NCBI GenBank assembly: GCA_038225955.1
Contig: JBBRQV010000002.1
Span: forward strand, 22,339 to 86,338
Origin: JAFDZO01 sp038225955
GTDB taxonomy: Bacteria > Bacteroidota > Ignavibacteria > Tepidaquicellales > Tepidaquicellaceae
Length of the DNA: 64,000 nt
Direction of reading: 5' to 3'
Below, one piece after another: positions 18,082 to 26,770 of this stretch. Each line of letters opens with the position of its first letter. Position 1 is the stretch's first letter. Under the pieces are notes generated by a model, which saw only the letters and a list, made by a program, of their open reading frames with translations, searched no databases and was not told the origin of the DNA. A program made the position numbers and the translations under genes.

Positions 18082-18390
18082 ATGTTCGCAATAGTAGATA
18101 TTAAAGGCAGCCAATACAGAGTATCAGAAGGACAAAAGCTATATGTCCCAAGATTCAATGATGAAATCGGCGCAAAAGTTACCCTTGGTAACGTTCTTAT
18201 GTTTTCTGCAGACGATAGCACATTTGATATCGGCGCGCCGAAGCTTAACAAGACAATCGAAGCAACTGTACTTGCTCACGTAAAAGATGACAAAGTAACA
18301 GTGTTCAAAAAGAAAAGAAGAAAAGGTTATAAAGTCTTAAGAGGACATAGACAACAGTACACACAGATTTCAATCGACAAGATTGCTTAA
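18082..18390 (+). CDS. rplU: 50S ribosomal protein L21
   Basis: This 102-residue protein matches L21 over its whole length: MFAIVDIKGSQYRV at the N-terminus, LYVPRF, then the basic KKKRRKGYKVLRGHRQQYT near the C-terminus, which contacts 23S rRNA. It is a component of the large ribosomal subunit. It precedes rpmA by 34 bp in the near-universal rplU-rpmA order and both genes end at a shared strong terminator. Length is normal for the family. Confidence 0.98.
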   Translation: MFAIVDIKGSQYRVSEGQKLYVPRFNDEIGAKVTLGNVLMFSADDSTFDIGAPKLNKTIEATVLAHVKDDKVTVFKKKRRKGYKVLRGHRQQYTQISIDKIA

Positions 18391-18424
18391 TATTCAATAA
18401 TTTTTTTTACAAGGAGAATAAGTA

Positions 18425-18700
18425 ATGGCTCACAAAAAAGGACTCGGAAGTTCTAAGAACGGTAGAGACTCAAACGCCCAGAGATTAGGCGTAAAAAAGT
18501 TTGGCAGCGAATTAGTCGTTGCAGGTAATATATTAGTTCGTCAAAGAGGAACAAAATTCCTCCCGGGATTAAATGTAGGCTTAGGCAGAGATTATACAAT
18601 ATTCTCTCTAGTTGACGGTCACGTTAAATTCACAGACAAAAAAGGCAAGAAGACTGTGAATGTTATTAAATTAGCAGCTAAACCTGAAGCCGTAAACTAA
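18425..18700 (+). CDS. rpmA: 50S ribosomal protein L27
   Basis: This 91-residue protein begins MAHKKGLGSSKNGRDSNAQR, the conserved L27 N-terminal tail that reaches the peptidyl-transferase centre. GVKKFGSE, ILVRQRGTKF and the GRDYTIFSLVDG core follow. A clear Shine-Dalgarno AAGGAG at 18411-18416 sits 8 bp before the ATG, which is notable because most genes here lack one. It is co-transcribed with rplU and followed 29 bp later by a rho-independent terminator. Confidence 0.98.
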   Translation: MAHKKGLGSSKNGRDSNAQRLGVKKFGSELVVAGNILVRQRGTKFLPGLNVGLGRDYTIFSLVDGHVKFTDKKGKKTVNVIKLAAKPEAVN

Positions 18701-18729
18701 TATTCATTACTAACGATTTTCATTTTTAC

Positions 18730-18764
18730 AAAGGTTATTCTGTCTTGCAGAGTAACCTTTTTTT
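18730..18764 (+). terminator. rho-independent terminator of rplU-rpmA
   Basis: AAAGGTTATTCTG (18730-18742) pairs with CAGAGTAACCTTT (18748-18760), with one G-U pair and a 5-base loop, and is followed directly by a T run. It closes the ribosomal-protein operon before mdh. Confidence 0.88.
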
Positions 18765-18799
18765 ATTTATACCATTCCATAAATTAACCTATATATAGT

Positions 18800-19729
18800 A
18801 TGAAAATTTCTGTTATCGGTGCCGGAAACGTTGGCGCAACATGCGCAGATGTTATTGCCCACAGAGAACTATGCAATGAAGTAATCCTTCTTGATATAAA
18901 AGAAAACTTTGCCGAAGGCAAAGCGCTTGATATGTGGCAGACTGCCCCTGTAAATAATTACGATACAAGAATTACAGGCGTAACAAATGACTATGAAAGA
19001 ACTGCAAATTCTGATGTAGTTGTAATTACATCGGGACTTCCGCGCAAACCCGGAATGAGCAGAGACGATTTGATTGCTACCAATGCTGCTATAGTAAAAT
19101 CGGTTACACAGAACGTTGTGAAATATTCTCCGAATACATCTATCATCGTTGTTGCAAATCCTTTAGATGTAATGACATACTGCACATACTTAAATGCAAA
19201 CTTACCATCAACAAAAGTTTTTGGTATGGCTGGAATTTTAGATACGGCAAGATACAAAGCTTTCTTAGCAACTGAGTTAAACGTAAACCCAAAAGATATA
19301 CAAGGTATGCTTATGGGCGGACACGGTGATACAATGGTACCATTACCAAGATACACAACTGTAAGCGGTATTCCTGTAACAGAACTTATTGCTGAAGATA
19401 AACTGACTGCAATTCTTGAAAGAACAAAAGTCGGTGGCGGCGAGATAGTAAAATTACTCGGAACATCTGCATGGTATGCGCCGGGTGCAGCTGCAGCGCA
19501 AATGGCTGAATCGATTGTAAGAAATCAAAGAAGGCTTTTCCCTGTATGCGCATGGTTAACAGGCGAGTACGGATTGAAAGATATTTACTTAGGCGTTCCG
19601 ACAATTTTAGGTACAAACGGTATTGAAAAAATTATCGAACTTAAACTGAACGATGCTGAAATGAAACTGCTTCACGATTCTGCGAAGTCAGTTAAAGAAG
19701 TAATGACTGTATTGGATAATATGAAGTAA
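18800..19729 (+). CDS. mdh: malate dehydrogenase
   Basis: This 309-residue protein is an LDH-like malate dehydrogenase. It has an NAD-binding loop GAGNVGATCA at residues 7-16, LLDI (the NAD-specifying Asp), and GLPRKPGMSRDDL with the mobile-loop arginines that select malate/oxaloacetate. VVANPLDVMTY and GGHGDTMVP with the catalytic histidine follow. It catalyses the NAD-dependent malate/oxaloacetate step of the TCA cycle. The start overlaps no other feature; a strong bidirectional hairpin follows the gene. Length is typical of the Chlorobi/Bacteroidota type. Confidence 0.97.
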   Translation: MKISVIGAGNVGATCADVIAHRELCNEVILLDIKENFAEGKALDMWQTAPVNNYDTRITGVTNDYERTANSDVVVITSGLPRKPGMSRDDLIATNAAIVKSVTQNVVKYSPNTSIIVVANPLDVMTYCTYLNANLPSTKVFGMAGILDTARYKAFLATELNVNPKDIQGMLMGGHGDTMVPLPRYTTVSGIPVTELIAEDKLTAILERTKVGGGEIVKLLGTSAWYAPGAAAAQMAESIVRNQRRLFPVCAWLTGEYGLKDIYLGVPTILGTNGIEKIIELKLNDAEMKLLHDSAKSVKEVMTVLDNMK

Positions 19730-19738
19730 TTTTTTGAT

Positions 19739-19775
19739 AGTATTTAGTAGTGGGTATTGAGTAGTAAGTATTGAG
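19739..19775. repeat. short degenerate repeat of a TAGTAGTxxGTATTGAG unit
   Basis: Two imperfect copies of a TAGTAGTGGGTATTGAG-like unit lie in tandem just after mdh. They are short and AT-rich and could be slippage products or part of a dispersed repeat. No function is evident. Confidence 0.35.
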
Positions 19776-19813
19776 AAAAACTCATATCAACGCAAACTCA
19801 AAATAAGAATATA

Positions 19814-19843
19814 AAAAAAGGCGAGAGTAATCTCGCCTTTTTT
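19814..19843. terminator. bidirectional terminator between mdh and the VOC gene
   Basis: AAAAAAGGCGAGA (19814-19826) pairs exactly with TCTCGCCTTTTTT (19831-19843) around a GTAA tetraloop. The A run and T run make it a good terminator on both strands, matching the convergent genes on each side. Confidence 0.92.
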
Positions 19844-19855
19844 GTTTTTATAAAG

Positions 19856-20209
19856 TTACTTCTTTATCTCTTGTCCGAAGGAAATCATGTGGCCGTTATT
19901 ATCTTTTGCCATGAAGTCGCGCATATTGTAAGGCTGGTCGGTTGGAGGAGCAGGTATTTCAACTCCGTTACCTTTTAAAAATTCATACACTTCATCTACG
20001 TTTTCGACAAAAGTATAAACAAATGAAGGAGTGAATTCACCCTGAGCTTTAAAGAAGTGAAACTCAACTTTTCCATTGTATGCACCGCCGTAAAAATCCT
20101 GATGTACCCATGATTTATCAAATCCGAATTTCTCTTTGTAATATTCTATTGTTGCAGTTACATCTTTGCAGGGCACTCCGTGTGCAGCCCCTTTTAGATA
20201 GTCTTTCAT
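19856..20209 (-). CDS. VOC (glyoxalase/bleomycin-resistance) family protein
   Basis: This 117-residue protein has one vicinal-oxygen-chelate unit. The strand start GVPCKDVTATIEYYKEKFGF is followed by VEFHFF and FVENVDEVYEFLKGNGVEI, ending with the metal-site pattern KDNNGHMISFGQ. Such small proteins are glyoxalases, dioxygenases or binding proteins; the substrate cannot be told from the sequence. It lies downstream of recG on the minus strand with a 65-bp AT-rich gap, and ends at a bidirectional terminator shared with mdh. Confidence 0.85.
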   Translation of the reverse strand: MKDYLKGAAHGVPCKDVTATIEYYKEKFGFDKSWVHQDFYGGAYNGKVEFHFFKAQGEFTPSFVYTFVENVDEVYEFLKGNGVEIPAPPTDQPYNMRDFMAKDNNGHMISFGQEIKK

Positions 20210-20274
20210 TAAAGTTTAGTTAAAGTTAAAAGAAGTTATAGAATTATTAATTACTCATTATTAATTATTAATTG

Positions 20275-22404
20275 TTACGCAACGCTCATCAGATAAATTG
20301 CATCTTCGTAATTATTCACAAATGCTTTTCTTATTACCTCGTGTTCGGGTTTTCTTAACTGCGGGTCTTCTTCGATAATTTTAAATGCGATGTTCTTTGC
20401 TTTTACAACGATGTCTTTATCTTTGTTTAAATCCATAGAGGAGAAATTCAAAACTCCCGATTGACGAATGCCGAAAAATTCTCCCGGTCCGCGGATTTCC
20501 ATATCTGCCTCGGCGATTTTAAATCCATCGTTTGTCTCTTCCATAATTTTTAATCGCTTGACGTAGTCTTCGTTCTCAAAATTATTTTCAGTCCTTGCTA
20601 TGAGAATGCAATAAGATTGCTCCGCTCCTCTGCCAACACGCCCACGCAACTGATGAAGCTGCGAGAGTCCGAAGCGCTGCGCTTCTTCTATAATCATTAC
20701 ACTTGCATTCGGAATATCAATGCCGACTTCAATAACTGTTGTTGCTACTAATATATCGGTTTTTTTATTTTTAAACCTCTCCATTGCCTCCTCTTTTTCA
20801 TACCATAACATTCTGCCATGAACCATATCGACATTGTATTGGGAGAAAACTCCTTCTCTCAATAACTTAAAATTCTCTTCTGCAGATTTTAAATCAAGCT
20901 TTTCAGATTCATCTATAATCGGATATATAATATAAATCTGGCGGCCTTCTTTTATTTGTTCTTTTACAAATTCAAATATTCGCAGTTTATCATCATCGTA
21001 ACGGATTGAAGTCTTAATCGGAATTCTTCCCTTTGGCAGTTCATCAATTACAGAAACATCTAAATCCCCATAGTATGTGAGCGAAAGCGTTCTTGGTATC
21101 GGTGTTGCCGTCATAACGAGTGTATCGGGATTTTCTCCTTTTTGCTTCAGTCTTGCGCGCTGCATTACACCGAACTTATGCTGTTCATCAATTACTACAA
21201 ATCCAAGATTTTTAAACTCAACTTTATCTTGAAATAAAGCGTGAGTACCTATGACAATGTTGGATTTTCCTAATCGTATATCCTGTAAAATCTCTTCGCG
21301 TAATTTTTTCTTCTGTCCGCCAATTAAAATCGAGACTTTAATTTTATTTCCATCTTCTCTTGTTTCATTTATCTTAGCAATAAAATCTGTGATGGTTTTA
21401 TTATGCTGCTCGGCAAGGATTTCAGTCGGGCACATAAAAGCAGTCTGGTATCCGTTATCTACTGCAATCATAATTGCAATTAATGCCACGATTGTTTTTC
21501 CGCTGCCAACATCTCCCTGTAAAAGCCTGTTCATTACGCGCTCGGAATTCATATCAGTATAAATCTCATTAATAACTTTCTTCTGAGCTTTTGTTAATTC
21601 GAAACTCAAAACTTTTTTAACTTCCTCTATTATGGGATGAAAATCCTTTTCAAATTTTATGCCCTTAATTGTATTGTGCATATTGTTCTTCTTCAGAGCG
21701 AGAACTATTTCAAGGAAGAATATCTCTTCAAACGCTAATCTCTGCCGGGCAATTTCAACCTGTTCAATCATATGCGGGAAATTTATTCTAAGAATTGCAT
21801 CTTTTTTTGAAATAAGATTATTCTCTATTAAAATATCAGATGTAAGAGTTTCATCAACTAAGCTTAAATTCTGGTGAAGTAATTCTCTGAAAGCATTGAA
21901 AACTATTTTAGAAAGAAGTAAAGGTTTTATAAAAGTCTTTTTCAAAATTCCGGAAAGTTCATACACAGGGAAATACTTAAACTTTAAAAAATCGTTAAAG
22001 TATTTATCGTAAGGGTCAAATTTTAAGTGGTCGCGATACTCAAGTTTATTATTACCAAAGAAAAACTTATCGCTAACTTTTCCTACAAAAACAAATCTAT
22101 CATTTAATCTAAATTGTTTATTTCTGAACTCACTTGCTCCGAAAATCGGAATCTCTGTTGCTCCTGTATTATCTTTTAAATGTACTGTTAAAGGCTGGCT
22201 GCTTTTCCGCGGAAGACGTACGTCAATAATTTCTCCTGAGACTAAAACATTCTTTCCCGTGTAGTTGAATATATTTTTTATATCAATTTTCTCTATATAA
22301 TCACGCGGAATAAAGCTGAGGAAATCTTCAATTTTAGTTATGCCGATTTTCTCGAAAGCTTCAGCTCGTTTATCTCCTACTCCCTTTAAAAACTTAATGT
22401 CCAA
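20275..22404 (-). CDS. recG: ATP-dependent DNA helicase RecG
   Basis: This 709-residue protein has the RecG layout. An N-terminal helix-hairpin-helix-like start (FLKGVGDKRAEAF) leads into an OB wedge domain (VLVSGEIIDV...). Helicase motifs follow: GDVGSGKT (Walker A), DEQHKFGV (motif II, DEQH), TATPIPRT (motif III), and the C-terminal VATTVIEVGIDIPNA and QLRGRVGRG. It remodels stalled forks and Holliday junctions. The start is TTG at 22404; no ATG lies upstream in frame close by. It is divergent from the carboxypeptidase gene, and a small hairpin lies between them. Confidence 0.97.
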   Translation of the reverse strand: MDIKFLKGVGDKRAEAFEKIGITKIEDFLSFIPRDYIEKIDIKNIFNYTGKNVLVSGEIIDVRLPRKSSQPLTVHLKDNTGATEIPIFGASEFRNKQFRLNDRFVFVGKVSDKFFFGNNKLEYRDHLKFDPYDKYFNDFLKFKYFPVYELSGILKKTFIKPLLLSKIVFNAFRELLHQNLSLVDETLTSDILIENNLISKKDAILRINFPHMIEQVEIARQRLAFEEIFFLEIVLALKKNNMHNTIKGIKFEKDFHPIIEEVKKVLSFELTKAQKKVINEIYTDMNSERVMNRLLQGDVGSGKTIVALIAIMIAVDNGYQTAFMCPTEILAEQHNKTITDFIAKINETREDGNKIKVSILIGGQKKKLREEILQDIRLGKSNIVIGTHALFQDKVEFKNLGFVVIDEQHKFGVMQRARLKQKGENPDTLVMTATPIPRTLSLTYYGDLDVSVIDELPKGRIPIKTSIRYDDDKLRIFEFVKEQIKEGRQIYIIYPIIDESEKLDLKSAEENFKLLREGVFSQYNVDMVHGRMLWYEKEEAMERFKNKKTDILVATTVIEVGIDIPNASVMIIEEAQRFGLSQLHQLRGRVGRGAEQSYCILIARTENNFENEDYVKRLKIMEETNDGFKIAEADMEIRGPGEFFGIRQSGVLNFSSMDLNKDKDIVVKAKNIAFKIIEEDPQLRKPEHEVIRKAFVNNYEDAIYLMSVA

Positions 22405-22424
22405 AAGTATGTTTTTTCTGTTAA

Positions 22425-22447
22425 AAATCGCTGTTTTCAGCGTTTTT
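22425..22447. other. short hairpin in the recG/carboxypeptidase divergent gap
   Basis: CGCTG (22429-22433) and CAGCG (22438-22442) pair around TTTT, with A-rich sequence before and T-rich sequence after. It looks like a weak terminator on the + strand, an odd place between two divergent starts. It could limit spurious transcription or act as a leader hairpin for either gene. Confidence 0.35.
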
Positions 22448-22538
22448 GATTGAAATATATAGATTGATTAAAAATAACACTTTCACTAACTTAATTCTTC
22501 ACCAAAATAAAAAAACTATTAAAACCTCTACACAAAAA

Positions 22539-24950
22539 ATGAAAAGCAAAAAAATACTATTAAATTTACTGGTAATTTCAGTACTTGCTTTCTCGTATAT
22601 CATTTCAACCGAAGTCTTTTCTGAAAACAGTGAGACCGCGCAGGAAAAATATTCTCAGGTGAGAATATTTGCGCGTTCACAGGCAGACTTCTCAAAAATG
22701 GAGAACGCAGGATTATTATTAGATCACTCTACAGGAAAAGTTGGAGAGTATAGAGATGCATGGTTATCAGCAACAGAAATTAATATGCTAAGATTATCAG
22801 GTGTATCATTTGAAATTTTGGTTCCCGATTGGATGGAGTACTACAATGCTCAGCCAAAAATGACTGAAACACAGAAGCAGGTTAGTCTACAAGAATCTGA
22901 AAGAGACTTTGCTGTGAGCCACTCTATATATGGGTCCTTTGCAGGATTCTTAAACTACGCTGAAGTTGTGAATAAGCTTGACTCTATGAGAATTCAATAT
23001 CCGAATTTAATTTCAACAAAAATAAATATCGGAACAACCTACGAGGGAAGAACTCAATGGGTTGTTAGAATGTCAAACAATGCTAATGTTGTTCAGGGTA
23101 AACCTGAAGTTTTTTATCATGCATTGATTCACGCAAGAGAGCCGGAAAGTATGGAGCATTTAATTTATTATATGTACTGGCTCTTAGAAAATTATAATAT
23201 TGACCCAATTGCCACTTACATTCTCAATAACAGAGAGCTTTATTTCTTACCTGTTTATAATGTGGATGGATATGTTTACAATCAAACAACAAATCCTACA
23301 GGCGGCGGAATGTGGAGAGCAAACAGACACATATCATCAGCAACTTGCGGCGCTGTTGACCCAAACAGAAACTATGGGACTTATCAATATTGGAATTCAT
23401 CGAATGCAGGTTCAAGTACTGACTCATGCAACGGTGGCAGCGGAACTTACAGAGGAAAGTATCCTTTCTCTGAATTTGAAACTCAGCATGTGCTGACATT
23501 CTTTAATTCTCGGAATTTCAAAGTTTGTTTTGGAGCTCATACTTATGGAAATTATCTGATTAAACCATGGGCTTGGAGTGACCCTGCAGTCTCACCTGAT
23601 GATGCAAAGTTCAATGAATATCTTACAGATATGAAGGCAACAAACAATTACACAACCGGAACACCTTCGCAAACAGTTGGCTATTTTGTAAGAGGCGGAG
23701 CAGATGACTGGTATTATAATGATTCAGCTCATGGTAACGCACCTGTAATAGCAATTACTCCTGAGACAGGAACAACAGGATTTTGGCCAACCCAAGCAGA
23801 AATTATTCCATTGGCTCAGGGCATGCTTTACTCAGATACTTATATGTCCTTAATTGCCGGCGCTTATGTTGCTGCAAATTCTGTTACACTTAATAAAAAT
23901 ACGCCTTATACACAAGGTGAAGCAGGTACGATTAAAGTTAACTTTAAAAATAAAGGTTTAGCTGCAGCTTCCAATATAAAAATTGAAGCATCTTCTACAA
24001 GTTCATTCATTAATATATCCGGTCCGATTGTTACAAGAGCTTCTATACCATCGTTTACATCAGATAGTGTTACATATAACTTCACACTTCCTTTAGGAGC
24101 ACCGAATAACTATGCAGTTCCTGTAACGATAAAAATCAAACAAAACGATACGACCCTTTATTCAAAGAGTATATATATAAATATGGGAACAGGCACTGTT
24201 ACATTTGCAGATAGCGCAGAGCAGACTTTTGCTAACTGGACAACTAACGGCACTTGGGCACAGACTACAACTCAATCACACACACCTACAAAATCATTCA
24301 CAGACAGCCCAACAGGTAACTATGGCAACAATGCAAACAACTCCATGACATTAACTACCCCGATAAACATTGCTGCTTATCCTGTTGTATTTCTGAATTT
24401 CTGGCACAGATATGCTACGGAAGCCGGTTTTGATTTCTGCAAAGTTGAGGTTTCCAGCAATAATGGAACCACTTGGCAGACTGTTACAAGTTACAGTGGA
24501 ACACTTTCTGTTTGGACGCAGGTATCGTTAGACATTACTTCGTTCGCAGGTGGCTCAGCAAACTTAAAAGTAAGATTTACTTTAACAAGTGATGGAGGAA
24601 CAACCGCTGATGGTTGGTATGTTGATGATATTAAACTTACAAATTACGGCACAGTTACCGGCGTAAATCAAATCAGTGAGCTTGCGACAACATATTCATT
24701 GAAGCAGAATTATCCAAATCCTTTCAATCCTTCAACAAAAATAAATTATGCTATTGCAAAGAGCGGATTTGTAAGTCTTAAAGTATTTGATATCACAGGT
24801 AAAATGGTTGCTGATTTAGTAAATAATAATCAGACAACAGGTGTTTATGAGGTTAACTTCAATGCATCAGTCTTAGCATCAGGAGTTTATTATTATAGAA
24901 TCGAGTCTCAGGATTTTGTTGAGACTAAGAAGATGTTGTTAATAAAATAA
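22539..24950 (+). CDS. secreted M14 zinc carboxypeptidase with T9SS sorting domain
   Basis: The start is taken at ATG 22539, because the MKSKKILLNLLVISVLAF signal peptide begins there; an upstream in-frame TTG at 22446 would add an unlikely 31-residue leader. It encodes 803 residues. The peptidase domain shows the zinc motif H198-A-R-E201, NVDGY, DPNRNY, the third zinc ligand H334 (GAHTYG) and the catalytic E409 (TPETG). Jelly-roll-like domains follow. The C-terminus (YPNPFNPSTKINY...TKKMLLIK) is a type IX secretion sorting domain. It should remove C-terminal residues from peptides outside the cell. A terminator follows. Confidence 0.93.
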   Translation: MKSKKILLNLLVISVLAFSYIISTEVFSENSETAQEKYSQVRIFARSQADFSKMENAGLLLDHSTGKVGEYRDAWLSATEINMLRLSGVSFEILVPDWMEYYNAQPKMTETQKQVSLQESERDFAVSHSIYGSFAGFLNYAEVVNKLDSMRIQYPNLISTKINIGTTYEGRTQWVVRMSNNANVVQGKPEVFYHALIHAREPESMEHLIYYMYWLLENYNIDPIATYILNNRELYFLPVYNVDGYVYNQTTNPTGGGMWRANRHISSATCGAVDPNRNYGTYQYWNSSNAGSSTDSCNGGSGTYRGKYPFSEFETQHVLTFFNSRNFKVCFGAHTYGNYLIKPWAWSDPAVSPDDAKFNEYLTDMKATNNYTTGTPSQTVGYFVRGGADDWYYNDSAHGNAPVIAITPETGTTGFWPTQAEIIPLAQGMLYSDTYMSLIAGAYVAANSVTLNKNTPYTQGEAGTIKVNFKNKGLAAASNIKIEASSTSSFINISGPIVTRASIPSFTSDSVTYNFTLPLGAPNNYAVPVTIKIKQNDTTLYSKSIYINMGTGTVTFADSAEQTFANWTTNGTWAQTTTQSHTPTKSFTDSPTGNYGNNANNSMTLTTPINIAAYPVVFLNFWHRYATEAGFDFCKVEVSSNNGTTWQTVTSYSGTLSVWTQVSLDITSFAGGSANLKVRFTLTSDGGTTADGWYVDDIKLTNYGTVTGVNQISELATTYSLKQNYPNPFNPSTKINYAIAKSGFVSLKVFDITGKMVADLVNNNQTTGVYEVNFNASVLASGVYYYRIESQDFVETKKMLLIK

Positions 24951-24973
24951 TGATGAGTTAAATAGTTCTTTTT

Positions 24974-25016
24974 GAAAAGGCGGTTTTGATTATTTCGAAG
25001 CCGCCTTTTCTCTTTT
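24974..25016 (+). terminator. rho-independent terminator after the carboxypeptidase gene
   Basis: GAAAAGGCGG (24974-24983) pairs exactly with CCGCCTTTTC (25001-25010), followed by TCTTTT. The 17-base loop is long, but the stem is strong. Confidence 0.8.
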
Positions 25017-25047
25017 AAGTTTTTCACTTATTCGGTATTTTCTTGAA

Positions 25048-25731
25048 ATGTCCTACATTAAAGTATTTCTTATAGCAATTCACGCTATTCTTATAGCTCT
25101 TATAACGATAGTTTCCTTTCCGTTTGATTACAGAGGAAAAATAACTTTCTTTCTTACGAAAACTTTTTCTAAAACAACCCTTGCAGTATCGGGTGTAAAA
25201 TTAAAAGTAGAGGGAAAAGAATTTCTTAATAAATATGACAGTTATATTTTTGTAATTAATCATCAGAGTATGTTTGATATACCGATTTTAATGCAAGCAA
25301 CGCCATCTAACATAAGATTTATATATAAAAAATCTTTAACACAAATTCCGATATTCGGATGGGCTATGTATTTATCGGGGTACATTCCTATTGATAGAGA
25401 TGATGCAAGAATAGCAATGAAGACGCTGAAGGACTCTGCAAAAAAATTAATAAATGGAATTTCATTGGTGATTTTCCCGGAAGGAACAAGAAGCGAAGAG
25501 GGTACTCTTGGTGAATTTAAAAGAGGAACATTTATTCTTGCAGAAGGCTCAAATGCAAAAATTGTTATAGGCACAATTATAGATTCGCATAAAATTTTAT
25601 CAAAAGGAAAGCTTCACATTAATGGAGGTAAAGTGAAAGTAATTTTTCACGAACCGATGGAATATAAAAAGGATAAAGGTTTTTTACAAGAAATAAGAGA
25701 TATAGTTCAAAACGATTTACAAAATAAATAA
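25048..25731 (+). CDS. plsC: 1-acyl-sn-glycerol-3-phosphate acyltransferase
   Basis: This 227-residue protein has an N-terminal membrane segment followed by the acyltransferase motifs NHQSMFDIP (NHx4D, catalytic His/Asp) near residues 71-79, IDRDD, and FPEGTRS near 149-155. It transfers an acyl chain to lysophosphatidic acid, making phosphatidic acid at the inner membrane. gatC starts 3 bases after its stop, so the two are co-transcribed with kdsB and probably pyrG downstream. Confidence 0.93.
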   Translation: MSYIKVFLIAIHAILIALITIVSFPFDYRGKITFFLTKTFSKTTLAVSGVKLKVEGKEFLNKYDSYIFVINHQSMFDIPILMQATPSNIRFIYKKSLTQIPIFGWAMYLSGYIPIDRDDARIAMKTLKDSAKKLINGISLVIFPEGTRSEEGTLGEFKRGTFILAEGSNAKIVIGTIIDSHKILSKGKLHINGGKVKVIFHEPMEYKKDKGFLQEIRDIVQNDLQNK

Positions 25732-25734
25732 AAT

Positions 25735-26025
25735 ATGTCAGTTACAATACCCGAAGTAGAAAAAATTGCGCAGCTTGCAAAATTAAAATTTTCAGAAGAA
25801 GAGAAAATTAAATTGCAAAAAGATATGAATCAGGTTCTTGGATATATAGAACAGTTAAACGAACTTGACCTGACTAATGTTGAACCGCTTGAGAACATTA
25901 ACGAAACTGAAAACGTAATGCGTGATGATGAAGTGAAAGTATGGCTTTCAACTGAAGATGCATTAAAAAATGCTCCATCAAAGACTCAGAAATTTTTCAA
26001 AGTTCCGAAAGTAATAGAAAAGTGA
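25735..26025 (+). CDS. gatC: Asp-tRNA(Asn)/Glu-tRNA(Gln) amidotransferase subunit C
   Basis: This 96-residue protein matches GatC. The N-terminal helices have EVEKIAQLAKLKFSEEE and the middle has GYIEQLNELDLTNVEPL, ending in the conserved FFKVPKVIE. It stabilises the GatCAB complex that amidates mischarged Glu-tRNA(Gln) or Asp-tRNA(Asn). gatA and gatB are not in this window. Its stop lies 2 bases before the kdsB ATG. Confidence 0.95.
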   Translation: MSVTIPEVEKIAQLAKLKFSEEEKIKLQKDMNQVLGYIEQLNELDLTNVEPLENINETENVMRDDEVKVWLSTEDALKNAPSKTQKFFKVPKVIEK

Positions 26026-26027
26026 TT

Positions 26028-26765
26028 ATGAAAATTCTGGCAGTAATTCCTGCAAGATATGATTCGACTCGTTTCCCGGGTAAGCCATTAGCAGATATCA
26101 ACGGCAAACCGATGATACAACATGTTTATGAAAGAGTGAAAGAATCTAAACTGGTTGATAAAGTTCTTGTTGCAACGGATGATGAACGAATTTCTGATGC
26201 AGTAAAATTTTTTGGAGGCAAAGTTGTGATGACCTCAAAGAAGCATGAATCAGGTACGGATAGAATCTGTGAAGTAATAAATAGTATCAAATGTGATATA
26301 GTTGTAAATGTACAGGGAGATGAGCCGGGAATAAATCCTAAGGATATTGATAAGGCAATAAAACCTTTATTAAAGGATAAGAAAATAAATATTTCTACGC
26401 TTGCGATAAGAATAGCTAACGGAATTGATTTGAAAGATGAAAATAAAGTAAAAGTCGTTTTTGATAAAAATAATTTTGCTCTATACTTCTCAAGAAATTA
26501 TATTCCGTTTGACAGAGACCATATTAATAATGTACAGAAAGATAATTTTTATAAACACATAGGACTATATGTTTACAGAAGAAAATTTCTTCTTGATTTA
26601 AAAAAACTGAAACCTTCTGCTCTTGAAAAACTAGAAAAGCTTGAACAGTTAAGATTTCTTGATAACGGTGAAAAAATAAAAGTAATAATTACAGATAGAG
26701 AGTCCCTCTCTATCGATACTCCCTCGGATTTAAAAAATTTTATAAATAGTTCTTCAAATAAATAA
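26028..26765 (+). CDS. kdsB: 3-deoxy-manno-octulosonate (Kdo) cytidylyltransferase
   Basis: The start is taken at ATG 26028 (MKILAVIPARYDSTRFPGKP); an overlapping GTG at 26022 would only add two residues. The 245-residue protein has the CMP-Kdo synthetase landmarks: IPARYDSTRFPGKPL (CTP-binding), VATDDERI, SGTDRICE, VNVQGDEP, and HIGLYVYRR. It activates Kdo with CTP for lipopolysaccharide core synthesis, which is direct evidence for an LPS-bearing outer membrane. pyrG, which makes CTP, follows after only 5 bp, so the substrate and its user are co-expressed. Confidence 0.95.
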   Translation: MKILAVIPARYDSTRFPGKPLADINGKPMIQHVYERVKESKLVDKVLVATDDERISDAVKFFGGKVVMTSKKHESGTDRICEVINSIKCDIVVNVQGDEPGINPKDIDKAIKPLLKDKKINISTLAIRIANGIDLKDENKVKVVFDKNNFALYFSRNYIPFDRDHINNVQKDNFYKHIGLYVYRRKFLLDLKKLKPSALEKLEKLEQLRFLDNGEKIKVIITDRESLSIDTPSDLKNFINSSSNK

Positions 26766-26770
26766 ATCAT

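Noticed and set aside
20210..20274. Origin-like AT-rich repeats of ATTAATTATTAATT type
   Set aside because: The stretch is short, with no DnaA boxes or neighbouring dnaA/dnaN; it is simple AT-rich sequence.
22446..22538. Longer N-terminus for the M14 carboxypeptidase from TTG 22446
   Set aside because: It would bury the signal peptide 31 residues inside the protein, which would stop export.
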